From Pseudomonadota bacterium (GTDB lineage: Bacteria > Pseudomonadota > Alphaproteobacteria > Rickettsiales > SXRF01), in contig CAUJHR010000022.1 in the NCBI GenBank assembly GCA_963205195.1, positions 1 through 64,000 of the forward strand: 64,000 nt of DNA, written 5' to 3'. Below the pieces are notes generated by a model. It had not been told where the DNA came from. It made no database searches and saw only the letters and a program-made list of their open reading frames with translations. How positions within the stretch are numbered: the first letter of the stretch is position 1; each line of letters starts with the position of its first letter. Positions 8,744 to 18,177 of the stretch are shown piece after piece. A program made the position numbers and the translations under genes.

Positions 8744-10648
8744 TTATGCCCTTGCGGTAAATTCAGGGACAAGTTTTTTTAGTATATCCAATGCGTTTTC
8801 TGAAGAGCGCTGCTTACATATTTCATGTAATGAGGATAGGGATGTTTTTAGGGTTTCCAAGTCGATCTGGCGTGGAGATGCAAGGAAAATTCCCTTATGT
8901 GAAGTTTCCACTATATTTTCTGATAAATGGAAAAGTTCCTCATATAATTTTTCTCCGGGGCGCAGGCCAGTATAAACAATATCTATATCACTGTAGGGCT
9001 TGAGCCCTGCAAGCTTTATCATCTGTAAGGCGAGGTCAAGTATTTTCATTGGCTGGCCCATATCCAGCACAAAAATATACTCTTGTTTATCTTGCATATC
9101 GCGCCCCAGTACCGATGCCTGCAAAACCAATTCGACTGCTTCGCGCACGGTCATGAAATAGCGGGTCATTTCCGGGTCAGTAACTGTGATAGGGCCGCCA
9201 CGTGCCAGCTGCTCATTAAATAACGGGACTACAGAACCAGTTGAGCCGAGTACATTGCCAAAACGCACTGTTATGAATTTTGTAGTATGGTCTGCTTCTT
9301 TTTTCTCCTGCCTGCCCAGCGCCTGGCAATAGCTTTCAGCTAACCGTTTGCTTGCTCCCATAACATTGGTTGGGTTTACAGCCTTATCAGTTGAGATCAT
9401 AACCATTGCCTGCGCCTTATGCTTAATGCAGGCTTCCGCGATATTTCGGCTGCCAAATACATTGGTAAGGATTGTTTCTTCAATATTATATTCGGCAATC
9501 GGAACATGTTTTACAGCTGCTGCATGGAAGACAAGCTCAGGCTTATATTTTGTAAAAATATTTTCTATATGCGATTCATCGCGCACATCGCCCAGTACGC
9601 AGTTAAGCGCCAAAAATGGAAAGGATGCACGAAGTTCACGTTCGATCTGGTAGGAATTAAATTCACTTAGTTCCACTATTACTAATTTGCTTGGGTTATA
9701 GGAAGAAATCTGGCGGGTAAGTTCACCCCCTATAGTACCGCCTGCCCCGGTTATAAGAACGCTTTTACCCTCAACTAATTCCCGCATTGCCTTGCGGTCA
9801 AGCACATGCTGTGAACGGCCCAGCAGATCCTCAACGGCAATAGGGCGTATATTAATTTTTTCACTTATGCCCTGCTTGAATTCACTCAGCTTTGGAAGTC
9901 TTGCCAGCGGAATTCCCAGACCATCGGCAATATCTACTAAGTTACGCATACCGGGGCCGGAAAGATCTTCATCGCTAATAATAATTTTTTGCGGCTTCTG
10001 GCCTTTGCGGGATAATTTCTTGATGATTGTTGGAATAATTTGTGTATCCCCATAAATATTTACCCTGTGGATAGTACGCCCTTTTTGCGTTGGGTCATCA
10101 TCTACAAGGCCAACTACCTCATATGGGGAATCGAAATTGCGCTGGCTGTTGCGGATAAATTGTTCGGCGGCATCCCCTGCACCGATAAGCAGTACCGGGA
10201 TTTTATTTACTTCCTTTAAAGTGAAATTCCAATTTAGTGTATGGTCTTTAAGTGCGCGGTAAATAAAACGTGGGCCACCAAGTAACATAAGCAGCACCAT
10301 CCAGTTTATGAATAATACTGAACGCGGCAGGCCGCTTAGACGGTTAAACACGAACATAAGCAGGGCAAAAATCAATATGGATAATGTAACCGCTTTTACG
10401 ATAGTTGATAAATCCCGCATTGATGCGTAACGCCAGGATCCGCGGTACAGACGCATATATAGAAAAACAATAGCGCTGACGGCGGTAAAAATTATCATTC
10501 CTGTAAATAGATATGGAAATGAATCTGCGATCAGTTCATCACCAAGTCGTATATAAACAGCCAAAAGGAAGCTGAGCGCTGCCATGATTATATCATGCGC
10601 TGTGGCTATGAAATTGCGGAATGAGCGATCAAATTTATATATGCTCAT
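8744..10648 (-). CDS. CapD/WbpM/PglF-type nucleotide-sugar 4,6-dehydratase, membrane bound
   Basis: 634 residues. Four transmembrane helices lie in about the first 130 residues, followed by a first Rossmann domain with LLIGAGDAAEQF and a second SDR domain beginning ITGAGGTIGGEL near residue 300. The catalytic stretch STDKAVNPTNVMGASK (about 418-435) has Met in place of the usual SDR Tyr, as in long-chain WbpM, PglF and FlaA1-type enzymes. These convert UDP-GlcNAc to a 4-keto-6-deoxy sugar at the inner membrane for surface polysaccharide or glycan synthesis. It overlaps the stop of the GT4-like gene upstream by 4 bases, so the two are translationally coupled. Confidence 0.92.
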   Translation of the reverse strand: MSIYKFDRSFRNFIATAHDIIMAALSFLLAVYIRLGDELIADSFPYLFTGMIIFTAVSAIVFLYMRLYRGSWRYASMRDLSTIVKAVTLSILIFALLMFVFNRLSGLPRSVLFINWMVLLMLLGGPRFIYRALKDHTLNWNFTLKEVNKIPVLLIGAGDAAEQFIRNSQRNFDSPYEVVGLVDDDPTQKGRTIHRVNIYGDTQIIPTIIKKLSRKGQKPQKIIISDEDLSGPGMRNLVDIADGLGIPLARLPKLSEFKQGISEKINIRPIAVEDLLGRSQHVLDRKAMRELVEGKSVLITGAGGTIGGELTRQISSYNPSKLVIVELSEFNSYQIERELRASFPFLALNCVLGDVRDESHIENIFTKYKPELVFHAAAVKHVPIAEYNIEETILTNVFGSRNIAEACIKHKAQAMVMISTDKAVNPTNVMGASKRLAESYCQALGRQEKKEADHTTKFITVRFGNVLGSTGSVVPLFNEQLARGGPITVTDPEMTRYFMTVREAVELVLQASVLGRDMQDKQEYIFVLDMGQPMKILDLALQMIKLAGLKPYSDIDIVYTGLRPGEKLYEELFHLSENIVETSHKGIFLASPRQIDLETLKTSLSSLHEICKQRSSENALDILKKLVPEFTARA

Positions 10649-11634
10649 AAGGATCTATTTATCATGCGTGCGAAAAACCATATTGAAGTAAAAACCATTG
10701 CATAGGCCATAGCTACGTTGAATAAGGACATTTGTGGGCTTATAAGTATCTGGGCTTCTAATAATACTAAAAGCATATTAATGCCAGCAATTGTACGTGT
10801 AATCCATTCTGGCGAACGGCTATTTATTATAGCACGGAAACAAAATAATGGGCGCGGCTTGGGTTTTTTATTTTTTTCGAGCTTCTCAGAAAATGGGCGG
10901 TTAAAAAAGGTTATTGCGCTATCAGCTAAAAAATAAGCAGGAAGTATGATAGCAGCTTCAGGATAACCTGAACTTGCTGCGAACAGCAATAAATACCCAG
11001 CTATAAAACCACAAGGCACGCTTGCTATATCGCCAGCCAGGACTTTCGCCGGGTAAAAATTCCACCATAAAAATCCAGCTCCTGCCGTAGAGAAAATCAA
11101 TGATTGTATAGAAAGCGGTGAGAAAAATTTTTCAGATAAAATAGTGATAGCACTTAGGCCCAGGCCAATAGAAATTATCTGGATAGGCAGCATGCCCTCG
11201 ACTTTTTCAAGCTTTTCGAAACTATGTATTATCCAAAGCCACAATGATATGGCCAATATTTTATCAAAAAATGGTGTCGCAAAACCAGAAAAAATAGGAA
11301 AATCAAATATACTTACTGGTATTATAACGGCTATCAGGCGTATGATTAATTTTAGTGAAACCGGGAGTTTTGTTATATTATTTAAAAGGGAAAATCCCAT
11401 TAACAAAAAAATAGAAAGTATAACCCTGTAATCTATCTCAGTTCCTAAAAGGCCTATGATGCAGGAGAACACCAGTGCAATTCCTCCATTGGCAGCAGGC
11501 GGTAATTTGCGCTTACCTGTTATAAGTTCGATATTTGGCGAAACCGGACGGTTCTGGATGGTAAGAATCACTAGTTTAGTGCCGATAAGTGATATAAAAA
11601 ATACTGAAAACGAAAGAATAAGATAAAAAGTCAT
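10645..11634 (-). CDS. WecA/MraY-like GT4 family protein with altered active-site motifs
   Basis: 329 residues, almost entirely transmembrane helices, in the polyprenyl-phosphate sugar-1-phosphate transferase family. PPAANGGIA (about 45-53) and PAKVLAGDIASVPCG (about 195-209, with Asp202) match conserved family segments. The usual Asp-Asp pair is Asn85-Asn86 here (FSLLNNITKL), and the usual MDGIDG is LEKVEG (142-147), so both acidic motifs are altered. It may be inactive or of changed specificity. The gene lies between mutL (4-base overlap) and the CapD-type gene (4-base overlap), which points to lipid-linked surface polysaccharide initiation, if it is active. Confidence 0.8.
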   Translation of the reverse strand: MTFYLILSFSVFFISLIGTKLVILTIQNRPVSPNIELITGKRKLPPAANGGIALVFSCIIGLLGTEIDYRVILSIFLLMGFSLLNNITKLPVSLKLIIRLIAVIIPVSIFDFPIFSGFATPFFDKILAISLWLWIIHSFEKLEKVEGMLPIQIISIGLGLSAITILSEKFFSPLSIQSLIFSTAGAGFLWWNFYPAKVLAGDIASVPCGFIAGYLLLFAASSGYPEAAIILPAYFLADSAITFFNRPFSEKLEKNKKPKPRPLFCFRAIINSRSPEWITRTIAGINMLLVLLEAQILISPQMSLFNVAMAYAMVFTSIWFFARMINRSL

Positions 11635-13487
11635 CCCCGCCTCCCGAATAGCATTTCAACATCTTTGCGCTTTAATTCTATATAGGTAGGGCGCCCATGG
11701 TTGCATTGTCCGGAAAGCGGGGTTTTTTCCATTTGCCTAAGTAGTGAGTTCATTTCTTCAGTGTTAAGCACACGCCCTGCGCGCACACTGCCGTGGCAGG
11801 CTATAGTTCCTGAAAGCTGCTCGATCTTTTCGCGCAGTGCGAGGGTTTCCCCATATTCACTTATATTATCAGCTAATTCCCGTACCAAACCCTGCACATC
11901 AATTTCACCAAGCATGGCGGGTGTTTCACGTACTATGATTGTTTCGCTTCCGAAACTCTCTATAGAAAAACCCAATTCTAAAAGTTCATCCTTACGGGCA
12001 AGCAAGGTTTCCGCCATTGCCTCGGTTAATTGTACGATTTCTGGTATAAGGAGTTTTTGCCGTGCTATTTGGGCATTGCCTACCGAAGCTTTCATTTGTT
12101 CAAGTACTAGCCTCTCATGTGCCGCATGCTGGTCGACAATTACCAGCCCATCAGCAGTTTCGGCTATTATATATGTTTTATGCAGCTGGCATAATGCAGC
12201 ACCCAATGGGTAACTTATATATTCGTTCCGGTCTGATGTATTTGTAATAGAAGCGGAATATGGCGCGCTGCTATGGGCAAAAGGAGGCAGCATGTCGGCA
12301 GGCATAAGGCCGGCAATTTCTGGTTGCGGCTCAAAGAAGCGACCAGCGGGTTCGCTTAAAGCTATAAATTCCTGTTGCGGCTTTCTGTAATCATAAGACG
12401 TGGCAGGGTTATATGAATAATAAGATGGCGGTTGATATGAATGGTTGCTGGCAGCCTGGGCAAAGCGCTCCAGTGCCTGAGTGCCAACAGTATTGGATGC
12501 TCGGAATCCGGCTTCTGACAAAGCATTTCTTATTGCCCCTACTATCATGCCCCTTATCATCTGGCTATCACGGAAGCGCACTTCAGCTTTAGCGGGGTGA
12601 ACATTTACGTCAACCTCATCGCTGGGCAGGTCGATGAATAATGCAACTACCGGGTGGCGGTCATGTGCGAGCACACCCTGATATGCACCTTTAACTGCTC
12701 CAAGCAAAAGGCGATCGCGCACCGGCCTCCCGCATACAAACAAAAACTGTTCACTCGAAGTGCCGCGGTTGAAGGTAGGAAGGGAGGCAAAACCAGTAAG
12801 GCTTGCGGTTTCTCGCTTATGGGAAAGCTGCAGGGAGTTCTCTGTGAATTCCTTGCCCATTACATCGCGGAGGCGTTCCATCCGGTCTTGTGCGGCGGGA
12901 GCTTTAAACATATTTTTTCCATCGCTTTTTAAGGAAAAGGAGACGCTTGGATGAGCCATTGCCAGCCTGCTTAACATATCAATGGTCTGCGAAACTTCGG
13001 TGCGATCTGTTTTAAGGAATTTGAGGCGGGCGGGCGTTGCGTAAAATAAATCACGAACCTGTATTGATGTGCCCTGTGAAAGAGTTGCTGGTATGGGTTC
13101 TTTTATATCGCCGCCTTCTATGGAAACCTGCCATGCGTTTGCGCTATTTTCTATGCGGCTTGTGATAAGCATGCGGCTTACTGACCCTATCGAAGGAAGC
13201 GCCTCGCCGCGAAACCCTAAAAACCGTATATCCAGCAGGTCATCAGACGGCAGTTTTGAAGTTGCATGGCGCTGGATAGCAAGCAGGAGTTCATCGCGTG
13301 TCATTCCCTTGCCGTTATCAGTTACGATAATCAGGTTCTTTCCGCCCTGCTCCAATGTAATGTCTATATTAGTGCTTCCGGCATCTAGTGCGTTTTCAAC
13401 CAGTTCCTTAACTACTGATGCGGGGCGCTCTATCACTTCGCCTGCCGCGATGCGGTTAATCAGGGTAGGTGGTAAAATGCGTATCAC
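11631..13487 (-). CDS. mutL: DNA mismatch repair protein MutL
   Basis: 618 residues. The GHKL ATPase domain shows VVKELVENALDAGS, DNGKGM and FLGFRGEALPSI. A variable Pro/Tyr-rich linker at about 340-400 leads to the C-terminal dimerisation domain. DQHAAHERLVLE (near residue 451) fits the DQHA(X)2E(X)4E endonuclease motif, and ACHGSVRA and CNHGRP supply the accompanying metal-site motifs. It is therefore the nicking type of MutL found in bacteria without MutH, not the E. coli type. The start overlaps the pgi stop by 4 bases in a tight minus-strand operon. Confidence 0.95.
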   Translation of the reverse strand: MIRILPPTLINRIAAGEVIERPASVVKELVENALDAGSTNIDITLEQGGKNLIIVTDNGKGMTRDELLLAIQRHATSKLPSDDLLDIRFLGFRGEALPSIGSVSRMLITSRIENSANAWQVSIEGGDIKEPIPATLSQGTSIQVRDLFYATPARLKFLKTDRTEVSQTIDMLSRLAMAHPSVSFSLKSDGKNMFKAPAAQDRMERLRDVMGKEFTENSLQLSHKRETASLTGFASLPTFNRGTSSEQFLFVCGRPVRDRLLLGAVKGAYQGVLAHDRHPVVALFIDLPSDEVDVNVHPAKAEVRFRDSQMIRGMIVGAIRNALSEAGFRASNTVGTQALERFAQAASNHSYQPPSYYSYNPATSYDYRKPQQEFIALSEPAGRFFEPQPEIAGLMPADMLPPFAHSSAPYSASITNTSDRNEYISYPLGAALCQLHKTYIIAETADGLVIVDQHAAHERLVLEQMKASVGNAQIARQKLLIPEIVQLTEAMAETLLARKDELLELGFSIESFGSETIIVRETPAMLGEIDVQGLVRELADNISEYGETLALREKIEQLSGTIACHGSVRAGRVLNTEEMNSLLRQMEKTPLSGQCNHGRPTYIELKRKDVEMLFGRRG

Positions 13488-14779
13488 TTTTCGCTGCCAG
13501 CTAAATATTTACGGGCAAGCACCTTGCTTTCCTCAACCGCTGGCTGGTCGAACGGGTTTACCTCGAACAGGAAGGACATGAAAATAATTTCCAGCGTAAA
13601 ATGCATTATAAGAGCGCCAAAATGCCTTTCACTTAGCCCTGTAAGCTCGATAAGACGGGTTGGGCAGCGGTTATGAACCAGAGTTTCATAGGTGGCTTTT
13701 TGCTGTGCCGCCACAACATCGCCAAGGGTTTTGCCATTAATATAGGCAAGTTCCGGCCTGTTTTCCGGCACGTCTATAACATCGCCTGTAGATTCACGCT
13801 CAACTGTGAGCATAGTGAATATTTTATCCTTGGGGCCACTTAAATAAAGCTGTAACTGGCTGTGCTGGTCGGTACTGCCCATGGCAGGGGCCGGAGTTGT
13901 GCCTTTGCCATCCTTACCCAAGCTTTCTGCCCAGCATTGCCGGTGCCATGCGTTAAGTCCAGAAAGGCGCTGGCTGTATGGCAGCATGACGTTTATATTG
14001 CGGGTGCGCTGGTAAAAGCCATATTGTATTGCAGCGCCCAGTGCTGGTGCAAATTCGCCCGGATAGGAAGCTTCAGCAAGCTGTACCAGCACTTCCCTGG
14101 CTCCCTGGCGTAGCGCCAGTATATCGATACCTGCTATTATTGCAGGAAGCAGTCCCACATTAGTCAAAATAGCAAACCTGCCGCCTATATTGGTTTCATG
14201 GTCAAGCACCCGCACATCATACTCGCGGGCAAGCTGACGTAGGGGATTTTGCCCTTCATATTCTTCAGGTTCGGTAATTATTATCATCTGTGCGGGAAGT
14301 GCAGTACGGCCAATGGTCTTTTTTACCCGCCCTATAATGGCATAAGTCTGGCAGAGTGTTTCGAGTGTTGTTCCGCTTTTGCTTATCACTATTATGAAAG
14401 TATTTTCTATCTGGATCCTGTTTAAAATATCATCCAGCATATCGGGATCTATATTATCGAGGAAATCAAAACTTGGTGCAGGGCATGGCGCGAACGCAAG
14501 CAAAGCTGCTCCGCTCAGTCCAGAGCCGCCAGAGCCTACAACAAGAACATGGTTAAAGCGTTTGCGTACTGCTTCGGCTATTGCATGCAATGATTCAAAG
14601 TCATCATTGCGGGCAGTGATATCGAATAAGGCGTTTGCACCTTCAATATTACGGTTTTTAAGCTTATCAAACCCTGGCTTAAGTGAAGACGCTATTCCTG
14701 CTACCTCTTCAGGGCTCAGGCCATGTACGCCGATTTGCTCCTGCATACAGCTATCAATTATTTGACGATAAAGCATCAT
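13484..14779 (-). CDS. pgi: Glucose-6-phosphate isomerase, short form
   Basis: Interconverts glucose-6-phosphate and fructose-6-phosphate in the cytosol. 431 residues, shorter than the roughly 550-residue enterobacterial enzyme but like the short form seen in several bacteria. Recognisable elements are the SIS fold with VVGSGGSGLSG, the phosphate-binding ISKSGTTLETL, DHETNIGGRFAILT and GSTDQHSQLQLYLSG. It overlaps the neighbouring genes on both sides by 4 bases (mutL downstream, M16 peptidase upstream), which implies coupled translation. Confidence 0.92.
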   Translation of the reverse strand: MMLYRQIIDSCMQEQIGVHGLSPEEVAGIASSLKPGFDKLKNRNIEGANALFDITARNDDFESLHAIAEAVRKRFNHVLVVGSGGSGLSGAALLAFAPCPAPSFDFLDNIDPDMLDDILNRIQIENTFIIVISKSGTTLETLCQTYAIIGRVKKTIGRTALPAQMIIITEPEEYEGQNPLRQLAREYDVRVLDHETNIGGRFAILTNVGLLPAIIAGIDILALRQGAREVLVQLAEASYPGEFAPALGAAIQYGFYQRTRNINVMLPYSQRLSGLNAWHRQCWAESLGKDGKGTTPAPAMGSTDQHSQLQLYLSGPKDKIFTMLTVERESTGDVIDVPENRPELAYINGKTLGDVVAAQQKATYETLVHNRCPTRLIELTGLSERHFGALIMHFTLEIIFMSFLFEVNPFDQPAVEESKVLARKYLAGSEK

Positions 14780-16104
14780 GGTTTCCCATCTGTTATTTTA
14801 TGCGGAGCCAATTGTGGCTTGCCTATCATTATAATTTGTAATTTATCAAGTTTTATCAGCCTTTTCGCCATGTCGTTAACCTGGCGGGTGGTTACTGCTT
14901 CTATAAGATTATTACGTTTATCCATATAGTCAATTCCCAGATTTTTTAATTGCATCATAGTAATAAAATTAACAATGCTTGAATTGCTATCAAGCTTTAC
15001 TACGAAAGACCCGGTTAAAAATCGTTTAGCATCAGTAAGTTCTGCCTCGGTTGTCCCATTTTCGGCGAAGTGTTTAAGGGTTTGTTTCAAAATTTCTATT
15101 GATTCCCCTGCCTTTTCATTGCGGGTGGCAAGGCTGCCCTCAAAAATCTCTGCATGCTGCATTGGCTCAAGCTGGGTGGAAACTGAATAGGCAAGGCCAC
15201 GTTTTTCCCGGATCTCATTGTTAAGTTTTGAGGTTAAGGTCCCGCCGCCCAGCAGGTAATTCATGACGTAGGCAACTATGTAGTCCGGGTCGCTGCGCTT
15301 AAGCCCTTCCATGCCGAACCTTATGATAGTCTGTGGTATATCCTGGTCTAAAACTATCTGTTTGCTATCTTGTGAAAGCTTTATATCCTCGATGCTTACA
15401 TCAGGCTTATAATTAATTGGAAGTGTATTTAAGTTTTTATCAAGCAGAGCTGAAAGCTCAGCTTCTGTAATATCACCAACTACACTTATGATTATATTGG
15501 TGCGTGATAGATAATTCTGCGTGAAATTCTTAAGGTCATTCTTGCCGAGCTTCTCAACTGATGGCAGGGTTCCGAGTTCCTGCTTGCTGTATGGATGCGC
15601 GCCGAACAGGTTTTGCGCCCATGCACGCGACAAAAGATAGCCTGGCTTTTCCGATTGCTGTTTTATTGCTGATAATGTCTGCCGTTTTATCCGCGCAAAA
15701 TCACCATCATCAAAACGGGGATGGAGGAGCGCTAAGCCTAAATAGGAAAATGCTATATCCTTATGCTCGCTTATAGTGCCAAGATTTGCATAGAAATTAT
15801 CGCTGTCGGCGGAAAATGAAAGCCTTACAGCATGTGATTCCAAAGCACGGGCAAAGCTTTCTGAATTCATATCACCCGCACCTTCTGCAAGCATTGCGGT
15901 TGCCATAGCGGTGCGCCCCTCCTTCCCGTCCGGATCATAAGCCGTGCCGCTGTTTTTGAAAGCGATGCTTACAGAAACCAGAGGCTGGGAATGTTCTTCA
16001 ACCAGCCACGCATTAAATCCGCCGGGGGTTTTTATTTCTTTTATGGTTGTTGCATTGGCTTGCGAATTTATAAAAATGGCCAGCAGGAAAACAATTTTTT
16101 TCAT
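14776..16104 (-). CDS. M16 family peptidase homologue lacking the zinc motif
   Basis: 442 residues with an N-terminal signal peptide (IVFLLAIFINSQANA), so periplasmic. The fold matches insulinase/PqqL-type M16 proteins: an N-terminal half, a central inactive half with the conserved R/Y region, and LLGGGTLTSKLNNEIREKRGLAYSV. The HxxEH zinc site is absent; the corresponding region reads GTAYDPDGKEGRTAMATAMLAEGAG. It is therefore likely the non-catalytic partner of the next gene upstream, as in other two-subunit M16 peptidases. Overlap with that gene is 4 bases. Confidence 0.9.
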   Translation of the reverse strand: MKKIVFLLAIFINSQANATTIKEIKTPGGFNAWLVEEHSQPLVSVSIAFKNSGTAYDPDGKEGRTAMATAMLAEGAGDMNSESFARALESHAVRLSFSADSDNFYANLGTISEHKDIAFSYLGLALLHPRFDDGDFARIKRQTLSAIKQQSEKPGYLLSRAWAQNLFGAHPYSKQELGTLPSVEKLGKNDLKNFTQNYLSRTNIIISVVGDITEAELSALLDKNLNTLPINYKPDVSIEDIKLSQDSKQIVLDQDIPQTIIRFGMEGLKRSDPDYIVAYVMNYLLGGGTLTSKLNNEIREKRGLAYSVSTQLEPMQHAEIFEGSLATRNEKAGESIEILKQTLKHFAENGTTEAELTDAKRFLTGSFVVKLDSNSSIVNFITMMQLKNLGIDYMDKRNNLIEAVTTRQVNDMAKRLIKLDKLQIIMIGKPQLAPHKITDGKP

Positions 16105-17477
16105 TTCCCTTTGCCTTTCTTAGCAGGTTCAACTGGTTTTGGAGCTTCGTTTGGTGGGAGAAGCAGCGCGGTTACACATTGCTCGCGCTTAAGGGTATCT
16201 TTTGCTGCATCCATAACCTGCTGTGCGGTAATCTTATCGATCAATTTTGGCCAGTTGCTGAAATAATCAGTGTCCAGACCTATCATTCTTATCCAACCCA
16301 TAATATTGGCAATTCCTGAAAGCCCGTCACGCGCATAGATGGTTTCAGCTTTTAGCAGGGTTTTTGCGCGTTCCAGTTCTTCTGCGGTCAAACCATTTTT
16401 AAAAAAATCAGCAATTTGCATATCTGCCGCTGCTTCAAGTTTAGCCGGATCAATTCCCTGTTCGGGGACAAGGTCTATCGAGAATTCGCCGGGGCCACGC
16501 GAAAAGCCATTATAATCAACGCTCACTGCTGAAGCCAGTTTTTGTTCAGTTACCAGTGAATGGTAAAGCCTGCTGGTTTTCCCGCCGCCTAAAACCTGTG
16601 CCAATATGAATAAAGGCAGCGCCTCATCTTTTTTTCCATAGCCAAGGCTTACGGTTGCATAGGTTCTGGATATTTCAGGCTGTGTAACCTGGGGATGGTG
16701 CATGGTTATCCGCCTTTCTCCCCGTTGCGGCGGTTCATCATTCCAGATGCGCTGCGGGACTTCTGCCCGCGGTATCTTGCCATAATATTTTTCGGCAAGC
16801 GGCCTAACTTCTTCTGCGGTCACATCGCCGCCTATTATCAATATGGCATTGTTAGGATGGTACCATTTTTTATGAAAATCTATTACATCCTGCCTGGTAA
16901 GGCCGTTCATCTCATGTTGCCAGCCTATACTTGGCCAGTGGTAGGGATGGTTGCGAAATAATGCGGCGTTTACCTGCTCGGAAAGAAGCGCGTCGGGGTT
17001 ATTATCTATACGCATGCGGCGCTCTTCAATAATGACCTGCTTTTCCTTTTCAATATCAGAATCAGAAGCGCTTAGGTCATTCATCCGGTCTGCCTCCATC
17101 TCCATGGCGAGCGGCAGATTTTCCTTGGAAATATTTATGAAATAAGCGGTTGCGTCATAGCCGGTAAATGCGTTCTGCTCACCGCCATTACGTGATACTA
17201 TGCTGCTATATTCGCCAGATTTATATTTAGCTGTACCAAGAAACATAACATGTTCATGAAAATGGGCTAAGCCTGATTTTCCAGAAGGATCATCGGCGGC
17301 GCCTATTTTAAACCATAAAGTATGGTTTACTGCAGGCACACGGTGGTTGGGTATAACAATAACCTCAAGCCCATTGTCCAAAGTAAAGCTGCTGATATTT
17401 GGAGTTTGCTCAGCATTAAGCGGGGATGAAAAAAAAATCGTTACCAGCGCAATGGCTATATTAATTTTTTTTTGCAT
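16101..17477 (-). CDS. M16 family zinc peptidase, catalytic subunit
   Basis: 458 residues. I start at the ATG at 17477, which gives a clean signal peptide (IALVTIFFSSPLNA); the frame is open further upstream but would run into the preceding gene. The active-site HFHEHVMFLGT carries the inverted zinc motif HxxEH, and the downstream acidic stretch EKEKQVIIEERRMRIDNNP supplies the third ligand region. It is a periplasmic endopeptidase of the processing-protease family, probably forming a heterodimer with the zinc-less paralogue encoded 3' of it with a 4-base overlap. Confidence 0.93.
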   Translation of the reverse strand: MQKKINIAIALVTIFFSSPLNAEQTPNISSFTLDNGLEVIVIPNHRVPAVNHTLWFKIGAADDPSGKSGLAHFHEHVMFLGTAKYKSGEYSSIVSRNGGEQNAFTGYDATAYFINISKENLPLAMEMEADRMNDLSASDSDIEKEKQVIIEERRMRIDNNPDALLSEQVNAALFRNHPYHWPSIGWQHEMNGLTRQDVIDFHKKWYHPNNAILIIGGDVTAEEVRPLAEKYYGKIPRAEVPQRIWNDEPPQRGERRITMHHPQVTQPEISRTYATVSLGYGKKDEALPLFILAQVLGGGKTSRLYHSLVTEQKLASAVSVDYNGFSRGPGEFSIDLVPEQGIDPAKLEAAADMQIADFFKNGLTAEELERAKTLLKAETIYARDGLSGIANIMGWIRMIGLDTDYFSNWPKLIDKITAQQVMDAAKDTLKREQCVTALLLPPNEAPKPVEPAKKGKGK

Positions 17478-17487
17478 GACAAAAAAT

Positions 17488-18162
17488 CTACCAGCCGAAG
17501 ATATTGCCCAGGATTCCATGATCCTTATCTTTTATCTCAGGGGTATTGCCTTCTGTTACCGGCTTGTTTGCAGATTTATTATCCTGTATGCGCTTAGCTT
17601 CGGCCTTGGCATCTACCATGGTTTCTTTTTTCTCGCTAGTTCCGGTAAAACCGCTCCACCAGCTTGTTTCTTCCTTCTTTTCCTGTGCGGCGATCTTCTG
17701 CTGCGTTAATTCTTCACGCACTTTCGGGTCGGCACGATCTGCGCCGATATTTTTCATGAATTGCGATTCACTGGAACTGGAATCATCAGAAATAGATGCT
17801 GATTTTTTACTTTTACTTCCAGATGGTGAATCAATAGGAGAAGAATCCACAGGCATAACCGCGGTGTCGGCACTTCCTGCCCGTAAATCAAAGCTGTTAT
17901 CATCACCATTTTTTACCGGGGTTCCGGTAATTATGGATTTTGCCTGCTTATCTGCAGGCACTATTATCGGTGATTCTGCGCTGTTAGATGGCGGGCGCAG
18001 GTTGAATTGCGGCGGCACAGAAAGCGGCGGGCGGGAAACTACTTTAAATTCATCAGGTGGTTTACGGCTTAAACCCAGCGTTTCTTTAACTGTTCCGTTG
18101 CCGCAAGCTGTAAGGGCGAGCAAACCACAGGTTGTAAACATCATACGCGCTGAAAGTTTCAT
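17488..18162 (-). CDS. DUF3035 lipoprotein (BamF-like)
   Basis: 224 residues with a lipoprotein signal and lipobox (LLALTAC, Cys20). The conserved core is PPDEFKVVSRPPLSVPPQF followed by LRPP, the signature of the alphaproteobacterial DUF3035 family; the PPL/LPP segment resembles the unstructured N-terminal region of BamC, and such lipoproteins have been linked to the outer-membrane BAM complex (BamF). The rest is low-complexity, Ser/Lys/Glu rich and probably disordered. It lies between lspA, which would process its signal peptide, and the M16 pair. Confidence 0.8.
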   Translation of the reverse strand: MKLSARMMFTTCGLLALTACGNGTVKETLGLSRKPPDEFKVVSRPPLSVPPQFNLRPPSNSAESPIIVPADKQAKSIITGTPVKNGDDNSFDLRAGSADTAVMPVDSSPIDSPSGSKSKKSASISDDSSSSESQFMKNIGADRADPKVREELTQQKIAAQEKKEETSWWSGFTGTSEKKETMVDAKAEAKRIQDNKSANKPVTEGNTPEIKDKDHGILGNIFGW

Positions 18163-18177
18163 AAGGAGATTCCCCGG

